A stretch of DNA of 64,000 bases, from the NCBI GenBank assembly GCA_948567375.1, contig OX419760.1, positions 43,090,001-43,154,000 on the forward strand, read 5' to 3'. The notes under the pieces were generated by a model. The model was not told the origin of the DNA, ran no database searches, and worked only from the letters and a program-made list of their open reading frames with translations. The position numbers were made by a program, and so were the translations under genes. This document shows, piece by piece, positions 11,400 through 20,855 of this stretch (its first letter is position 1; every line of letters starts with the position of its first letter). This stretch comes from Lunularia cruciata. Lineage: Eukaryota > Streptophyta > Marchantiopsida > Lunulariales > Lunulariaceae.

Positions 11400-13274
11400 A
11401 CTCTTGTTGCCAGAGTTGCTTCTTCTCCTCCATACTCTCCATCATTCTATCAAGCTCTTGATCCTTTGCTGCTACCCTCGCCATAGCATGAATAAGCTCT
11501 ACTCTTGAATCAGCAAACTGCTGCTTCAAGATTTCGTATTCAGCTACCTGTCTCTCTTGTGCGATGTCACTCTTCCTCGCAAGATCCTCTCGATAGCTCA
11601 CTTCTCTCTTTAGGTCTTCGATTACCTGACTTCTCTCTACTGCCTCCGCTCGCAGTACTTCTTTCTCCTCCTCACCTCGGGTTACACTCCTTTTCAACTC
11701 CGAGTTCTCTTCTTCTAATCTTGCTACCACCTGCATTACAGTCTTTACCTCCGGACAAGTTGACTGCATCTCCTTCTTCTTTTGTTCTTACTTTACCAAC
11801 AACGGGCACACTACCTCTTGCAGGTACTCCACTCCATCACTGGCAACTTCTTCCTCCCGTGGAGTGGTCTCTCTTTTCTCCTCATGTTCTCCTGATACTC
11901 GCCTTCTTCTCTGGAGTCTTCGTATCGGGATTGATGCCTCACTACCCGAGCTTTCTTCTACCTCTTCCTTCCCTCTACTCAGCCCCGCTTCACACTTTGC
12001 CTTACGTTGCAAGCGAACTCCTTGCTGCACTACGATCTTCTTTTCCTTGACCACTTGAACTTTGTCCTCTAGCGCTATGTTGTCTTCGGCTTCCAACTCG
12101 GCTTGTACTTCTTCGTATTCTTTAGCAGCTGGCGCCGAGGTCATCTCTCCTCCTTCTTCACCATCATTGCTCGTATCTCCGCTCTGCAGTGTTAGCTCAG
12201 GTTCCTGTTCATGTTCCGTGTCCTCCATCTTGAGCTCGGCCTCGCCTTCTGAGTCTTCATCTTCCGACTCAATCACCACCATACTTTGCCTCGGGTTACT
12301 TCTCTGCATCTTTCGAGGTTTCTTGCTTTCTTTGGCTTCTCCTTGCCGACTCCTCTTCTTCGTCGGGGTACTTACTACGACCTTCACATTCTTTCCTGTC
12401 TTTGTGTAGTAGTTGTCCGTGCTCCGGATTTGGAGAATATATTGATGCTCCTCGACATTGACCTCCTTTCGCACATCCGGATGGAAGTGCGACACTATCC
12501 GATTCCGCTCCGCCGAGGTCAGTAGATTGAGCCGAGGTAGAAGTGTGCTGCAAATGGCACAATGTAATGTGGAGGCGACTTATCCCGCAGATTCCACACC
12601 ATCTACCTCGTTCTCCCATGAAAACACCTCGCCCAATTTATAGGCTCTCCTGCAAAAAACTTATGGAAGAACACCGCTTGGTGTTTCATCACATAAGTTG
12701 TTCTCTCCGGCTTCAAAATTGCCATGAGAGCACTCACGATTCCCCTCTTGATAGGATCTTTGTAGCTCTCAACCTTATACCCATTCTTTGTTCTCTTTGA
12801 CGAGAAGGCATCTCTCACCTCTTGAGTTTCTTGGGCTATCTCTCCTTTCCCCAAGAACGTGGCTCCCTGCTCTGAGCCCACCTCCTTCCTGAGTACGAGT
12901 CTCTAGTCCGACTCTGTCCAGCAAGCCGGATTTCCTCTCTTCCCTTCTTCCTCGGGTCCATTGAGACACTTACTCTTGATGATTTCTGTCATGAATCCTA
13001 GAAAACTCACATTCCAGTTCCATGCCAGAAAGGTGATACGAAGTCGGCTCAAGAATTCGACCCTTGCTATCACATCTAATCTCCGAATGGCATGATTTCT
13101 CACTGCAAATTCGGAGTTCTTCTTCCCTCCTCCCATCTCTTCTACTTTCTCACTTTCTCTCAATTTCACTCTCGCGACTTCTCCCTTGCACACTACCACG
13201 AGTCCAATTCTATTTCCCTTTCCCCGATCACCTGCAAGACGACTCCTCAATGGCGAAGGAAAATTGCTCGACAT
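11400..13274 (-). pseudogene. LTR-encoded acidic coiled-coil protein, F 5' LTR copy
   Basis: Same frame as 4862-7144, starting at the MSSNFPSPLRS methionine (13274). It is broken more often (frame changes near 12900, 12780, 12620 and 12490). The acidic linker (12495-11788) and start of the coiled coil (11769-11400, LEEENSELKRSVTRGEEE) are open. It ends in the middle of the coiled coil at the deletion join. Conservation of the frame between both F LTRs, E1 and E2 supports a real product. Confidence 0.65.
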
Positions 13275-13688
13275 TTCGTCATTGTAGTTTTGATTTTTAT
13301 AGAGTGGCGCTTCTTTGTCTTCCGTCACTTCGAGTTTCTACCGAGAAATCACACCTCCGGCATGCACCTGTCACTGTCAATCAACCTTTGCGCGTATGAG
13401 CCGCCAGTTTTGAAACGGCCCCTTCTTGAGTTTCTCGCCCCGACGAAAGGTTGTTAGATGGTCTTCGCCTCGGGTTGAGCTCCCCCCTGATCCGAAGACA
13501 ATTTACTTTGTATTGTATGCTGACAGGGCATTTCCGAGTACTTCGCCTTATGACCCAAAGTCACTTTACTTTGGGTTTCAACCCAAAGACTCTTTTCTTT
13601 GCTTTCTTTGGCCATACATGCGCAATCCGACTTCCCTATACACTTCTTCTCCTTTATTCTGAAAAAAACAAAAAATGTGGACACCACA
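11400..13688 (-). repeat. 5' LTR of F (E-type), truncated at its 3' end
   Basis: Starts on the minus strand at 13688 with TGTGGTGTCCACATTTTTTG and matches the F 3' LTR and E1 until about 11400, where it switches abruptly to the gag-PR linker. About 1.5 kb of LTR is missing compared with E1, including the TATA, R and U5 part. The left neighbour of the join is internal F sequence, so this is a deletion and not a solo LTR. Confidence 0.88.
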
Positions 13689-13690
13689 AA

Positions 13691-14273
13691 CGCATTATCA
13701 CTAGGTTCAGATGCCCTTTAGAGTTGGTTTCTGATAGAGGAGGAGAGTTTACAGGAAGCATTACTACAGCCATGCTACGACATTTCTCTATCATACATAG
13801 AGTAACTACATCCTATAAGCCAAATTCCAATGGCTTGGCAGAGAGAACCAATCAGACCTTGTGCATGATGTTGGCCAAAGATGCAAAAATGGAGGAGGCT
13901 AAACATCATTGGGACAAGAGGATTCATGCAATTTTGTGGGAGTATAGGACAACCATGAAGACTTCCACCGGATATTCTCCATTTCAATTGGTGTATGGTA
14001 TTGAGTCTACCTTACCTATTCACTTTGATCTTCCTACCTTCCAAAGCATTCATAGGAGATTGAAGAAAGCACAAGGAGGTGATGCAGAGAAGTCAAGGAA
14101 GGAACAACTCATGGAGTTGGAAGAGACAAGAGCAGTTGCTATGGTTCGAGTGGAGCAAGCCTAAAGGAAACAAAAGGAGAGTTATGACAAGACGCAAGGC
14201 AAGAAGAAGGTGGAGCCTTTCAAAGAAGGTGATTGGGTAATGTTGTTTGATTCCATTCGATTCAAGATAGTGT
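13691..14273 (+). pseudogene. Integrase core of element D
   Basis: Open frame with LVSDRGGEFTG (second catalytic Asp), YKPNSNGLAERTNQ (catalytic Glu in the AERT motif), WEYRTTMKTSTGYSPFQLVYG, and a basic helical C-terminal part. A TAA sits at about 14162, and E3 interrupts the frame at 14273. This is the end of pol; the N-terminal half lies outside the window because F is inserted at 13688. Confidence 0.88.
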
Positions 14274-15066
14274 TGTGACAACCGGCAAATATCACTTTTG
14301 CGGTAATCGGGTAAGTAAAGTTTGTTCCCGCAGAGATATGAGTCAAAAATGTCCAAATACGAAGTCAAACAGTAACATGTAGTTCTTCTTGGTTGCATCT
14401 TTAATCTCTCAGGTAGAAACGACATCCAGAAGAGAGTAACAAGCACTGACTCGCAGTCTTGTCATACATTAACACTCCTTAATCACAAATCCTTCAATTC
14501 TTTCCAAACAATCTTGATTGTGATGATTCAAGCTCTCCCAAAAATGGCACTTCACTGCAAAACGACTTTGCCTTAGAATTGTGTTCCACCCCTCCACTGA
14601 AGGCACAACTTCCTCGATCAAAATTGCTTCACATCAACTTTGCACTGCACTCACAAATGCAGAATACTACAAACACTACAATTCCTCTCAGATCTATCAA
14701 GGCATTGCTTCGATTGCACTTCACTCAGGATCAAACACACAGAATGAAGATCAAGGCTGTGGAATCCAACATCCAACAAACACTCTGACTTGCACTTCAA
14801 ATTTCTCCAAACATTCACAAACACAATCACAAAGTTGATACTCGGAATCAAGCTCAAGCGACGAGCACTACTTCACAACACTTTGCTTTATCTATTCTCA
14901 GAAATTATGAGCACTGAACAATATGATACTGCAAATGTCACTCTTAAATAGTGAATCAATCGACAGTTCTAACAACTATACCGTTCTATAACAACTCTTC
15001 TAACCTACAGATCCAAAATGACAATGCAACCTTTCATATCTATCTATTCAAATCTCAAATCGGTTA

Positions 15067-15381
15067 CTAATCCGATCCGATGTCTACTTCTTCCTCGGCT
15101 CTCAAACCCAAACCCAAAGTAATTTTACTTCCTACTACTCTGCTCTCGGGTTTCACAACTCTTACATCTTCCACTAATTCTAACATTTCTCCTTCCTGAT
15201 ATGAAATTCCTATCATAGTTAAGCCTTCTAAATCTCTATCTCCCAACCCACTCTTCTCTAAAGTGTCAAATGTCAAATCCAAAGACATCTGCACTCCTAT
15301 CTCTCTTACCTCGGGTCTAACTATTATCAATTCTTTTGCTAATTCTACTATATCCTCATCAAGAATTGTAATTGAAAGCAT
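15067..15381 (-). pseudogene. C-terminal remnant of the LTR-encoded protein in E3
   Basis: Encodes the tail also seen at 19083-19463 in E1: LEKSGLGDRDLEGL, then LELVEDVRVVKPESRVVGSKI, ending EEEVDIGSD. Upstream on the minus strand (15600-15382) a second, similar stretch occurs, starting with the same pattern (acccatgacttcaat versus acccatgctttcaat). The tail may therefore contain a duplicated unit. The N-terminal domain, acidic linker and coiled coil are not present. Confidence 0.6.
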
Positions 15382-15683
15382 GGGTACACTATCTACACCT
15401 TCAATTTGTAACCCACTTTCCCCTAATCACTCATGTTACTAACCCGAAGACACTTATTGTCGGATTTTGCACTTTGGGTTTATTCACTACTGCTACTTCT
15501 CCTTCAATTTCTATTCCATCTTCAATCAGAATTGAAATTGAAGTCATGGGTATCCTAACTATCTTCTTTCCATATTCTAACTTCCTCTGATGCCTCTGGC
15601 AAAACTCCCAAAGTCACCTTCACTGCACTCCGAGATCCGGCTACCTCTGATTTAGTCATCTTCATCTTGAGGCAAAGTCTTTA

Positions 15684-15762
15684 GACCCGAAGTCATATAA
15701 ACCCGAAGTCCGAAGTACGAAATCCGAAGTCACATTGACCCGAAGCCACTTTGACCCGAAGT
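15684..15762. repeat. CCGAAGT motif array in E3
   Basis: Six or seven copies of (A)CCCGAAGT or CCGAAGT at roughly 8-17-base spacing. Related ACCCGAAG / CTTCGGGT words, in both orientations, are dispersed in the first 250 bases of the larger E-type LTRs (for example 16587-16700). They could be transcription factor sites in U3 or a decayed tandem repeat. Confidence 0.5.
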
Positions 15763-16182
15763 ACATCTACTCCAGAAACTTCAAATGCTTGTAACTTCTT
15801 CTACAGACCTCTAAACTTTACGATTTTGGTGGCAATGGAAAGCCCTGAACAAGATGCTTCCAACGAAATATAACACGCTTGATTTGGAGTTTTTTTCACT
15901 GAGATATGGCTCCCGCAAGAATCCTGACCTCCAACTTCTATTTCTCCTTCGACCTCTGCCCTCCTTAACGTCTTATCCAAGTTTTTCCCTCCTCTGACAC
16001 AAAGTAAGCTTCTTTGGGTCCGATCCAAACCGAGCACTTCTTCCTCTTACATGAATTCAACTTCCTTGGGTCTGATCAAATCACAAGTTTGCACTCATTT
16101 CTTCTCCATTTGCTTTCAATTTGGTTTTAGCAGTGTATTTCTTCTTCTAAACTCGTCCAAAATGAAAAATGTGGGTACCACA

Positions 16183-16330
16183 AGTGCAAAAGAAGTTTTT
16201 GCCTAAGTTATTTGGACCTTTCATAGTGGAGAAGGTGTGGGGCAATTACACCTATGATCTCAAGGAGTTGGGAGGAAGACACTTTGATAGGATTAACCAT
16301 GATAACTTGAAGATGTACCATAGAAGGTAG
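16183..16330 (+). pseudogene. C-terminal end of element D integrase
   Basis: Continues the D frame after E3: LPKLFGPFIVEKVWGNYTYD, then RINHDNLKMYHRR and TAG. This is the usual SH3-like end of a plant gypsy integrase, with no chromodomain. A purine-rich CCGGGGGTAAA (16368-16378) precedes the LTR and is the likely plus-strand primer tract. Confidence 0.8.
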
Positions 16331-16378
16331 AGAGACCTTCACTTTGAGGACAAAGTGAAAACTTAGTCCGGGGGTAAA

Positions 16379-16478
16379 TGTAACACCCATTTGTGTATGT
16401 GTGTGGTATTGTGATATTTAGCTTGGTATTACAAGTACTGAAGAGATATTATTTATATAGAGATAAATGATGGTTCTT
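16379..16478 (+). repeat. 3' LTR of element D, first part
   Basis: Begins TGTAACACCCATTTGTGTAT and runs to the E1 insertion. It matches 56191-56290 base for base with few changes. The last five bases (GTTCT, 16474-16478) are the target repeated after E1. Confidence 0.92.
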
Positions 16479-16891
16479 GTGGTGCCCACATTTTTTGTTT
16501 TTTTCCAAAATAAAGGAGAAGAAGTGTATAGAGAAGTCGGATTGCGCCTATATGGCCAAAGAAGATGAAGAAAATTGTCTTCGAGGTGAAACCCGAAGTA
16601 AAGTGACTTTGGGTCATAAGGCGAAGTACTCTGAAATGCCGTATCAGCATACAATACGAAGTAAATTGTCTTCGGCTCGGGGAGAGCTCAACCCGAGGCA
16701 AAGACAGTCTAACAACCTTTCGTCGGGGTGAGAAATTCAAGAAGGGGCCGTTTCAAAATTGGCGGCTCATACACGCAAAGGTGGGGTGACAGTGACAGGT
16801 GCATGCCGGAGGTGTGATTTCTCGATAGAAACTCAAAGCGACGGAAGACGAAGAAGTGCAACTTTATAAAAATCAAAACTGCAACGATGAA

Positions 16892-19463
16892 ATGTCGAGC
16901 AATTTTCCTTTGTCATTGAGGAGTCATCTTGCAGGTGATCGGGGAAAGGGAAATAGAGTTGGACTCGTGATAGTGCGTAAGGGAGAAGTTGAGAGAGAGA
17001 AATCAAGAGACCAAAAGAAAGCAAAAGAGATGGAGGAGGGAAGAAGAACTCCGAATTTGTAGTGAGAAATCATGCAATTCGGAGATTAGATATAGTAGCG
17101 AGGATCGAAGTCTTGAGCTGACTTCGGATCACTTTTATGGCATGGAACTGGAACGTAAGTTTTCCAGGATTCATGACAGAAATCATCGAGAGTAAATGTC
17201 TCGATGGTCCCGAGGAAGAAGGGAAGAGAGGAAATCCAGCTCGTTGGACAGAGTCGGATTGGAGACTCGTACTCGGGAAGGAGGCAGGCTCGGAGCAGGG
17301 AGCCACGTTCTTGGGGAAAGGAGAGATAGCCCAAGAAATGCAAGAGGTGAGAGATGCCTTCTTGTCAAAGAGGACAAAGAATGGGTATAAAGTTGAGAGC
17401 TATAAAGACCCAGTGAGGAGAGGAATTGTGAGTGCACTAATGGCCCTCCTAAAGCCGGAGAGAACTACCTATGTGATGAAACACCAAGCGGTGTTCTTTC
17501 ACAAGTTATTTGCAGGAGAACCGATAAATTGGGCAAGGTGCTTTCACGGAAGAACAAGGCAGATGGTGTGAAATCTGTGGGATAAGTCGCCTCCACACTA
17601 CATCATACCATTTGCAGCCCATTTTTACCTCGGGTTAAATCTGCTCAATGTGGCGGACCGTAATCGAATGGTGTCTCATTTCCATCCTGATTTGAGAAGA
17701 GAAGTCGACGCGGAGGAGCAGCAATACATTCTCCAAATCCGGAGCACAGATGATTACTACGCAAAGACAAGGAAGAACATGGAGGTCGTTGAAAGTACCC
17801 CGACAAAGAAGAGAACTCGGCAAGCAAAAGCTGAAGAAAACAAGAAAGCTCAGAAAATGCAGAAAAATAACCCGAGGCGAGGAATGGTGGTGATTGAGTT
17901 GGAAGATGAAGACTCAGAAGGCGAAGCCAAGCTCAAGACGGAGGACTCGGACCGTGAGGAGGAACTTGAGCTGACATTGCAAAGTGGAGATACGAGCAGT
18001 GACAGTGAGGAAGGAGGAGAGATGACATCAGTACCAGCGGCTGAAGAATACGAAGAAGAAATGCAAGCCAAAGTAGAAACCAAAGACAATGCGGCGTTGG
18101 AAGACAAAGTACCAGTGTGCGAGGAGAAGAAGATTGCAGTACAGCGAGGAATTCGCTCGAGATGTAAGGCGAAGTGTGAAGTGGGACCGAGTAGAGTGAA
18201 GGAAGAAGTAGAAGGAAGCTTGGGCAGTGAGGCATCGATTCCGATACAAAGACTCCAGAGAAGAAGGCGAGTATCGGGAGAACATGAGGAAAGAAGAGAG
18301 ACCACTCCGCGGGAGGACGAAGTTGTCAATAATGGAGTAGATTACCTGCAGATGGTAGTATGCCCGCTGTTGGTGAAGATGGAGAAGAAGAAGAAGGAGA
18401 TGCAGTCTACTTGTCCAGAGGTAATGACTGTGTTGCAGGTCTTATCAAGATTGGAAGAAGAAAACTTGGAGTTGAAGAAGAGTATAACCCGAGGAGAGGA
18501 AGAGAGAGAAGTACTGTGAGCAGAAGCAGTCGAGAGGAGTCAGGTAATCAAAGACCTGAAGAGAGAAGTGAGTTATCGAGAAGATCTTGCGAGGAAGAGT
18601 GATATCGCAAGGGAGAGACAGGTAGCGGAGCATGAAATCTTGAAGCAGCAGTTTGCTGATTCAAGAGTCGAACTCATCCATGCTATGGCGAGGGTAGCAT
18701 CAAAGGATCAAGAGCTCGATCAAGTGATGGAGAGTATGGAGGAGAAGAAGCAACTCTGGCAGCGAGAGTTGGCTGCGAGATATAGAGAAGAAGAGAGATT
18801 ATGAGACTTACTTCGTAATCAGGAAGAGAAGGTTGCACAGAAGGAGAAAGAGAAGGAAGCGGTGAAGGCCGAATTCAAAGAAGAATTGGCAATGTATAGA
18901 GAAGAATGGCTCGCAGATCGGGAACACGAACGCAAGACAAGATTGGAGCCATTGAAGGAAATCATCCTCAGAGTAAACGTGATGTTGAGTATAGAGGCCA
19001 GCGTTTGAATTGAGGAGACGAGATTGCACGAGTTAAAACTGTTGGTGCAGGAAACGAGGCGAAGACAAGCGAAAATACAAATTTGAATGCCTTGTTGATT
19101 AAATTGAGAACTCGTGTAGATAGGAAGATCTTAGAAGTAGAAGACAATATCGCGATAAGATTAGACTTAGTGAGAATAGAGTTAGAAAAGCTTTGGCAGG
19201 ATGTTAAGGCAAAACCCAAAGTAGATAACATCGAGATCCAAATGTCTTCGGAGTTGCCCTCAGAGACATTAGAGAAGAGTGGGTCGAAGGATGAGGAGTT
19301 AGATAGATTACCCACTAGTGCAATTTCAGATCAGGAAAGAGAATTGCTGGATCTGGTAGAAGATGTGGGAGATCTGAAACCCGAGGAAAATGTAGTAGGA
19401 AGTAAGATTACTTCGGGTTCAGGGTTGAAAGCCAAGGAAGAAGTAGACATTGGATCGGATTAG
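16892..19463 (+). pseudogene. LTR-encoded acidic coiled-coil protein, E1 copy (full span)
   Basis: Spans about 857 codons from MSSNFPLSLRS to the terminal EEVDIGSD. The N-terminal domain has LVLGKEAGSEQGATFLGKGE and HQAVFFHKLFAGEPINW; the acidic linker (about 17880-18230) has VIELEDEDSEGEAKLKTEDS; the coiled coil is at about 18370-19200; the C-terminal tail is at 19201-19463. Stops include TGA at 17569, 18517 and 18802, most of them explainable as single changes from the F copies. The whole frame lies before the LTR TATA box, that is, in U3. No catalytic motif is recognised. The family is unknown to me. Confidence 0.7.
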
Positions 19464-19580
19464 TAACCAATTTGAGATTTGAAGGGGCAGATATGAAGAG
19501 GTGCATTGTCATTTTGGATCTGCAGGTTAGAACAGTTGTTGTAGAAACGGTATAGTTGTTAGAACTGTCGATTGCTTCAC

Positions 19581-19588
19581 TATTTAAG
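19581..19588 (+). promoter_or_regulatory. TATA-like box of the E-type LTR
   Basis: TATTTAAG about 120 bases after the end of the LTR coding frame. The same box stands at the same place in E2 (51100-51109, TATTTAAAGG) and, on the minus strand, in E3 (14941-14952). It divides U3, with the ORF, from R/U5. No transcript data support it. Confidence 0.5.
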
Positions 19589-20257
19589 AGTGGCATTCGC
19601 AGGAAATTGTTGTTCAGTGCTCATTATTTCTGAGAATAGATAAAGCGAAGTGCTGTGAAGTAGTGCTCGTCGCTTGAGCTTGATTCCGAGTATCAACTTT
19701 GTAATTGTGTTTGTGAGTGTTTGGAGAAATTCAAAGTGCAAGTCAGAGTGCTTGTTGGATGTTGGATTCCACAGCCTTGATCTTCGTTCTGTGTGTTTGA
19801 TCCTGAGTGAAATGCAATCGAAGCAATGCCTTGACAGATCTGAGAGGAATTGTAGTGTTGGTAGTATTCTGCATTTGTGAGTGCAGTGCGAAGTTGATGT
19901 GAAGCAATTTTGATCGAGGAAGTTGTGCCTTCAGTGGAAGGGTGGAACACAATTCTGAGGCAAAGTCGTTTTGCAGTGAAGTGCCGTTTTCAGGAGAGCC
20001 TGAATCATCACAATCAAGATTGTTTGGAAAGATTTGATGGAGTTGTGATTAAGGAGTGTGAATTTGTGACAAGATTGCAAGTCAGTGCTTGTTACTCTCT
20101 TCTGGGTGTGGTTTCTACCTGAGAGACTAAAGAAGAACTCAAGAAGAACTGAAATTGTTACTTTGCTTCGTATTTGGACATTTCTGACTCGTATCTCTAT
20201 GGGAACGAACTTTACTTACCCGATTACCGCAAAAGTGATATTTGCCGGGTTGTCACA

Positions 20258-20855
20258 GTTCTATATTAGTCATGGTTAGCTAAAGTAAGTCATAGCTAAG
20301 ATAGAGGGGACCTTACTTTAGAGGAAGTAGAAAAGATGAGCATCACTATTTTGGACTTGAGTGTGTTGACTTGGTATTATTCCTAGGTGTTTGGCTTTGA
20401 GGAAAGAGTTGAGAACTCTTGGGCCCGCAAGCCTTTTTGTTTTGGATTCTTCTTTAGTCCAAGGATAGCCCATGTGAAGGAATCCTTGACTTAGTGGTTG
20501 GGTCAAGATAAGACCACATGCTTAGGGGAATATGCCCATGTGAATGGATATTCCTTTCTACTTTTTGACTTTACTTGACTTTTAGTCTAGTAACTTGAGT
20601 TACTACGGTAATTAGTAACTTTGGTACGTAACTATTTCACAAGTATATAAACAAGGGGTGAGGAGGTACTCATCATCCTTTCATTTGCAACTATCTCTCT
20701 CTCATTGAGTTCTCTAGTGAGCAATGTCTTGAGTCTTGGAGTGTTAGCCTTGGAGGAGCATGATGGAGTTCGGGTTCCTTGCCTTCTTAGTCCATGGTGC
20801 GCTACCATAATAGCCATCAAAGGTTCATCCTGAGTGAGAGACAGGCCGGCTCACA
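20258..20855 (+). repeat. 3' LTR of element D, second part
   Basis: Resumes the D LTR after E1 (TTCTATATTAGTCATGGTTA), with a TATA box (TATATAAA, 20644-20651), and ends GGCCGGCTCACA at 20855. It matches 56286-56881. The next bases, GACCT (20856-20860), are the right copy of the D target site in C1. Confidence 0.92.

Larger units (their letters stand above)
4862..13688 (-). mobile_element. Element F: Ty3/gypsy with giant coding LTRs, minus strand
   Basis: Order on the minus strand: 5' LTR (13688-11400, truncated), gag-PR linker, protease, acidic spacer, RT-RNase H, integrase, polypurine tract, and 3' LTR (7558 to beyond 4862, interrupted by A). The RT motifs (KLNTVTRKDHHPLPF, FLDGFSGYNQ) and the absence of a chromodomain place it on the Tat/Athila side of plant gypsy; this is motif-based and not a tree. 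The LTR matches the solo units E1, E2, E3 and E5. F is inserted in the integrase of D: D sequence resumes at 13689 (flank AACGC). The remaining 3' LTR end lies off the window. Confidence 0.88.
14274..16182 (-). mobile_element. E3: internally deleted E-type solo LTR (1909 bp)
   Basis: Minus-strand unit with TGTGGTACCCACATTTTTCA at its start (16182) and GGTTGTCACA at its end (14274). The flanks are AGTGT (14269-14273) and AGTGC (16183-16187), a 5-bp TSD with one change. The D integrase frame continues on both sides. Its 3' 1.1 kb matches E1, including the TATA-like CACTATTTAAGAG (14941-14952 complement). The 5' part differs from E1 and most of the coding frame is absent. I read it as a solo LTR of a related, shorter subfamily. 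Confidence 0.85.
16479..20257 (+). mobile_element. E1: full-size E-type solo LTR (3779 bp)
   Basis: Unit with TGTGGTGCCC start and GGGTTGTCACA end, flanked by a perfect 5-bp TSD (GTTCT, 16474-16478 and 20258-20262). The uninterrupted D LTR at 56191-56881 shows the empty site. The two ends of the unit are not repeats of each other, so it has no LTRs of its own; F shows it to be an LTR. Content: about 410 bases of leader U3, a coding frame (16892-19463), TATTTAAG box (19581-19588), then about 650 bases of presumed R/U5. E2 has exactly the same length. Confidence 0.93.
13689..20855 (+). mobile_element. Element D (Ty3/gypsy), 3' end, interrupted by F, E3 and E1
   Basis: Plus-strand integrase pieces at 13689-14273 and 16183-16330, a purine-rich tract and a 3' LTR (16379-16478 plus 20258-20855). 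F is inserted on its left, E3 in the integrase, and E1 in the LTR. D itself lies in the RT of C1: C1 sequence resumes at 20856. A second D LTR without the E1 insert occurs at 56191-56881. The rest of D lies left of the window. Confidence 0.88.

Noticed and set aside
17850-18329. Minus-strand frame of 159 codons, Ser-rich
   Set aside because: Antisense shadow of the acidic linker of the LTR frame in E1.
16479-20257. E units as DNA transposons with terminal inverted repeats
   Set aside because: Only TGTG/CACA is inverted at the ends; the 5-bp TSD, TG...CA ends and the position as LTRs of F fit an LTR instead.
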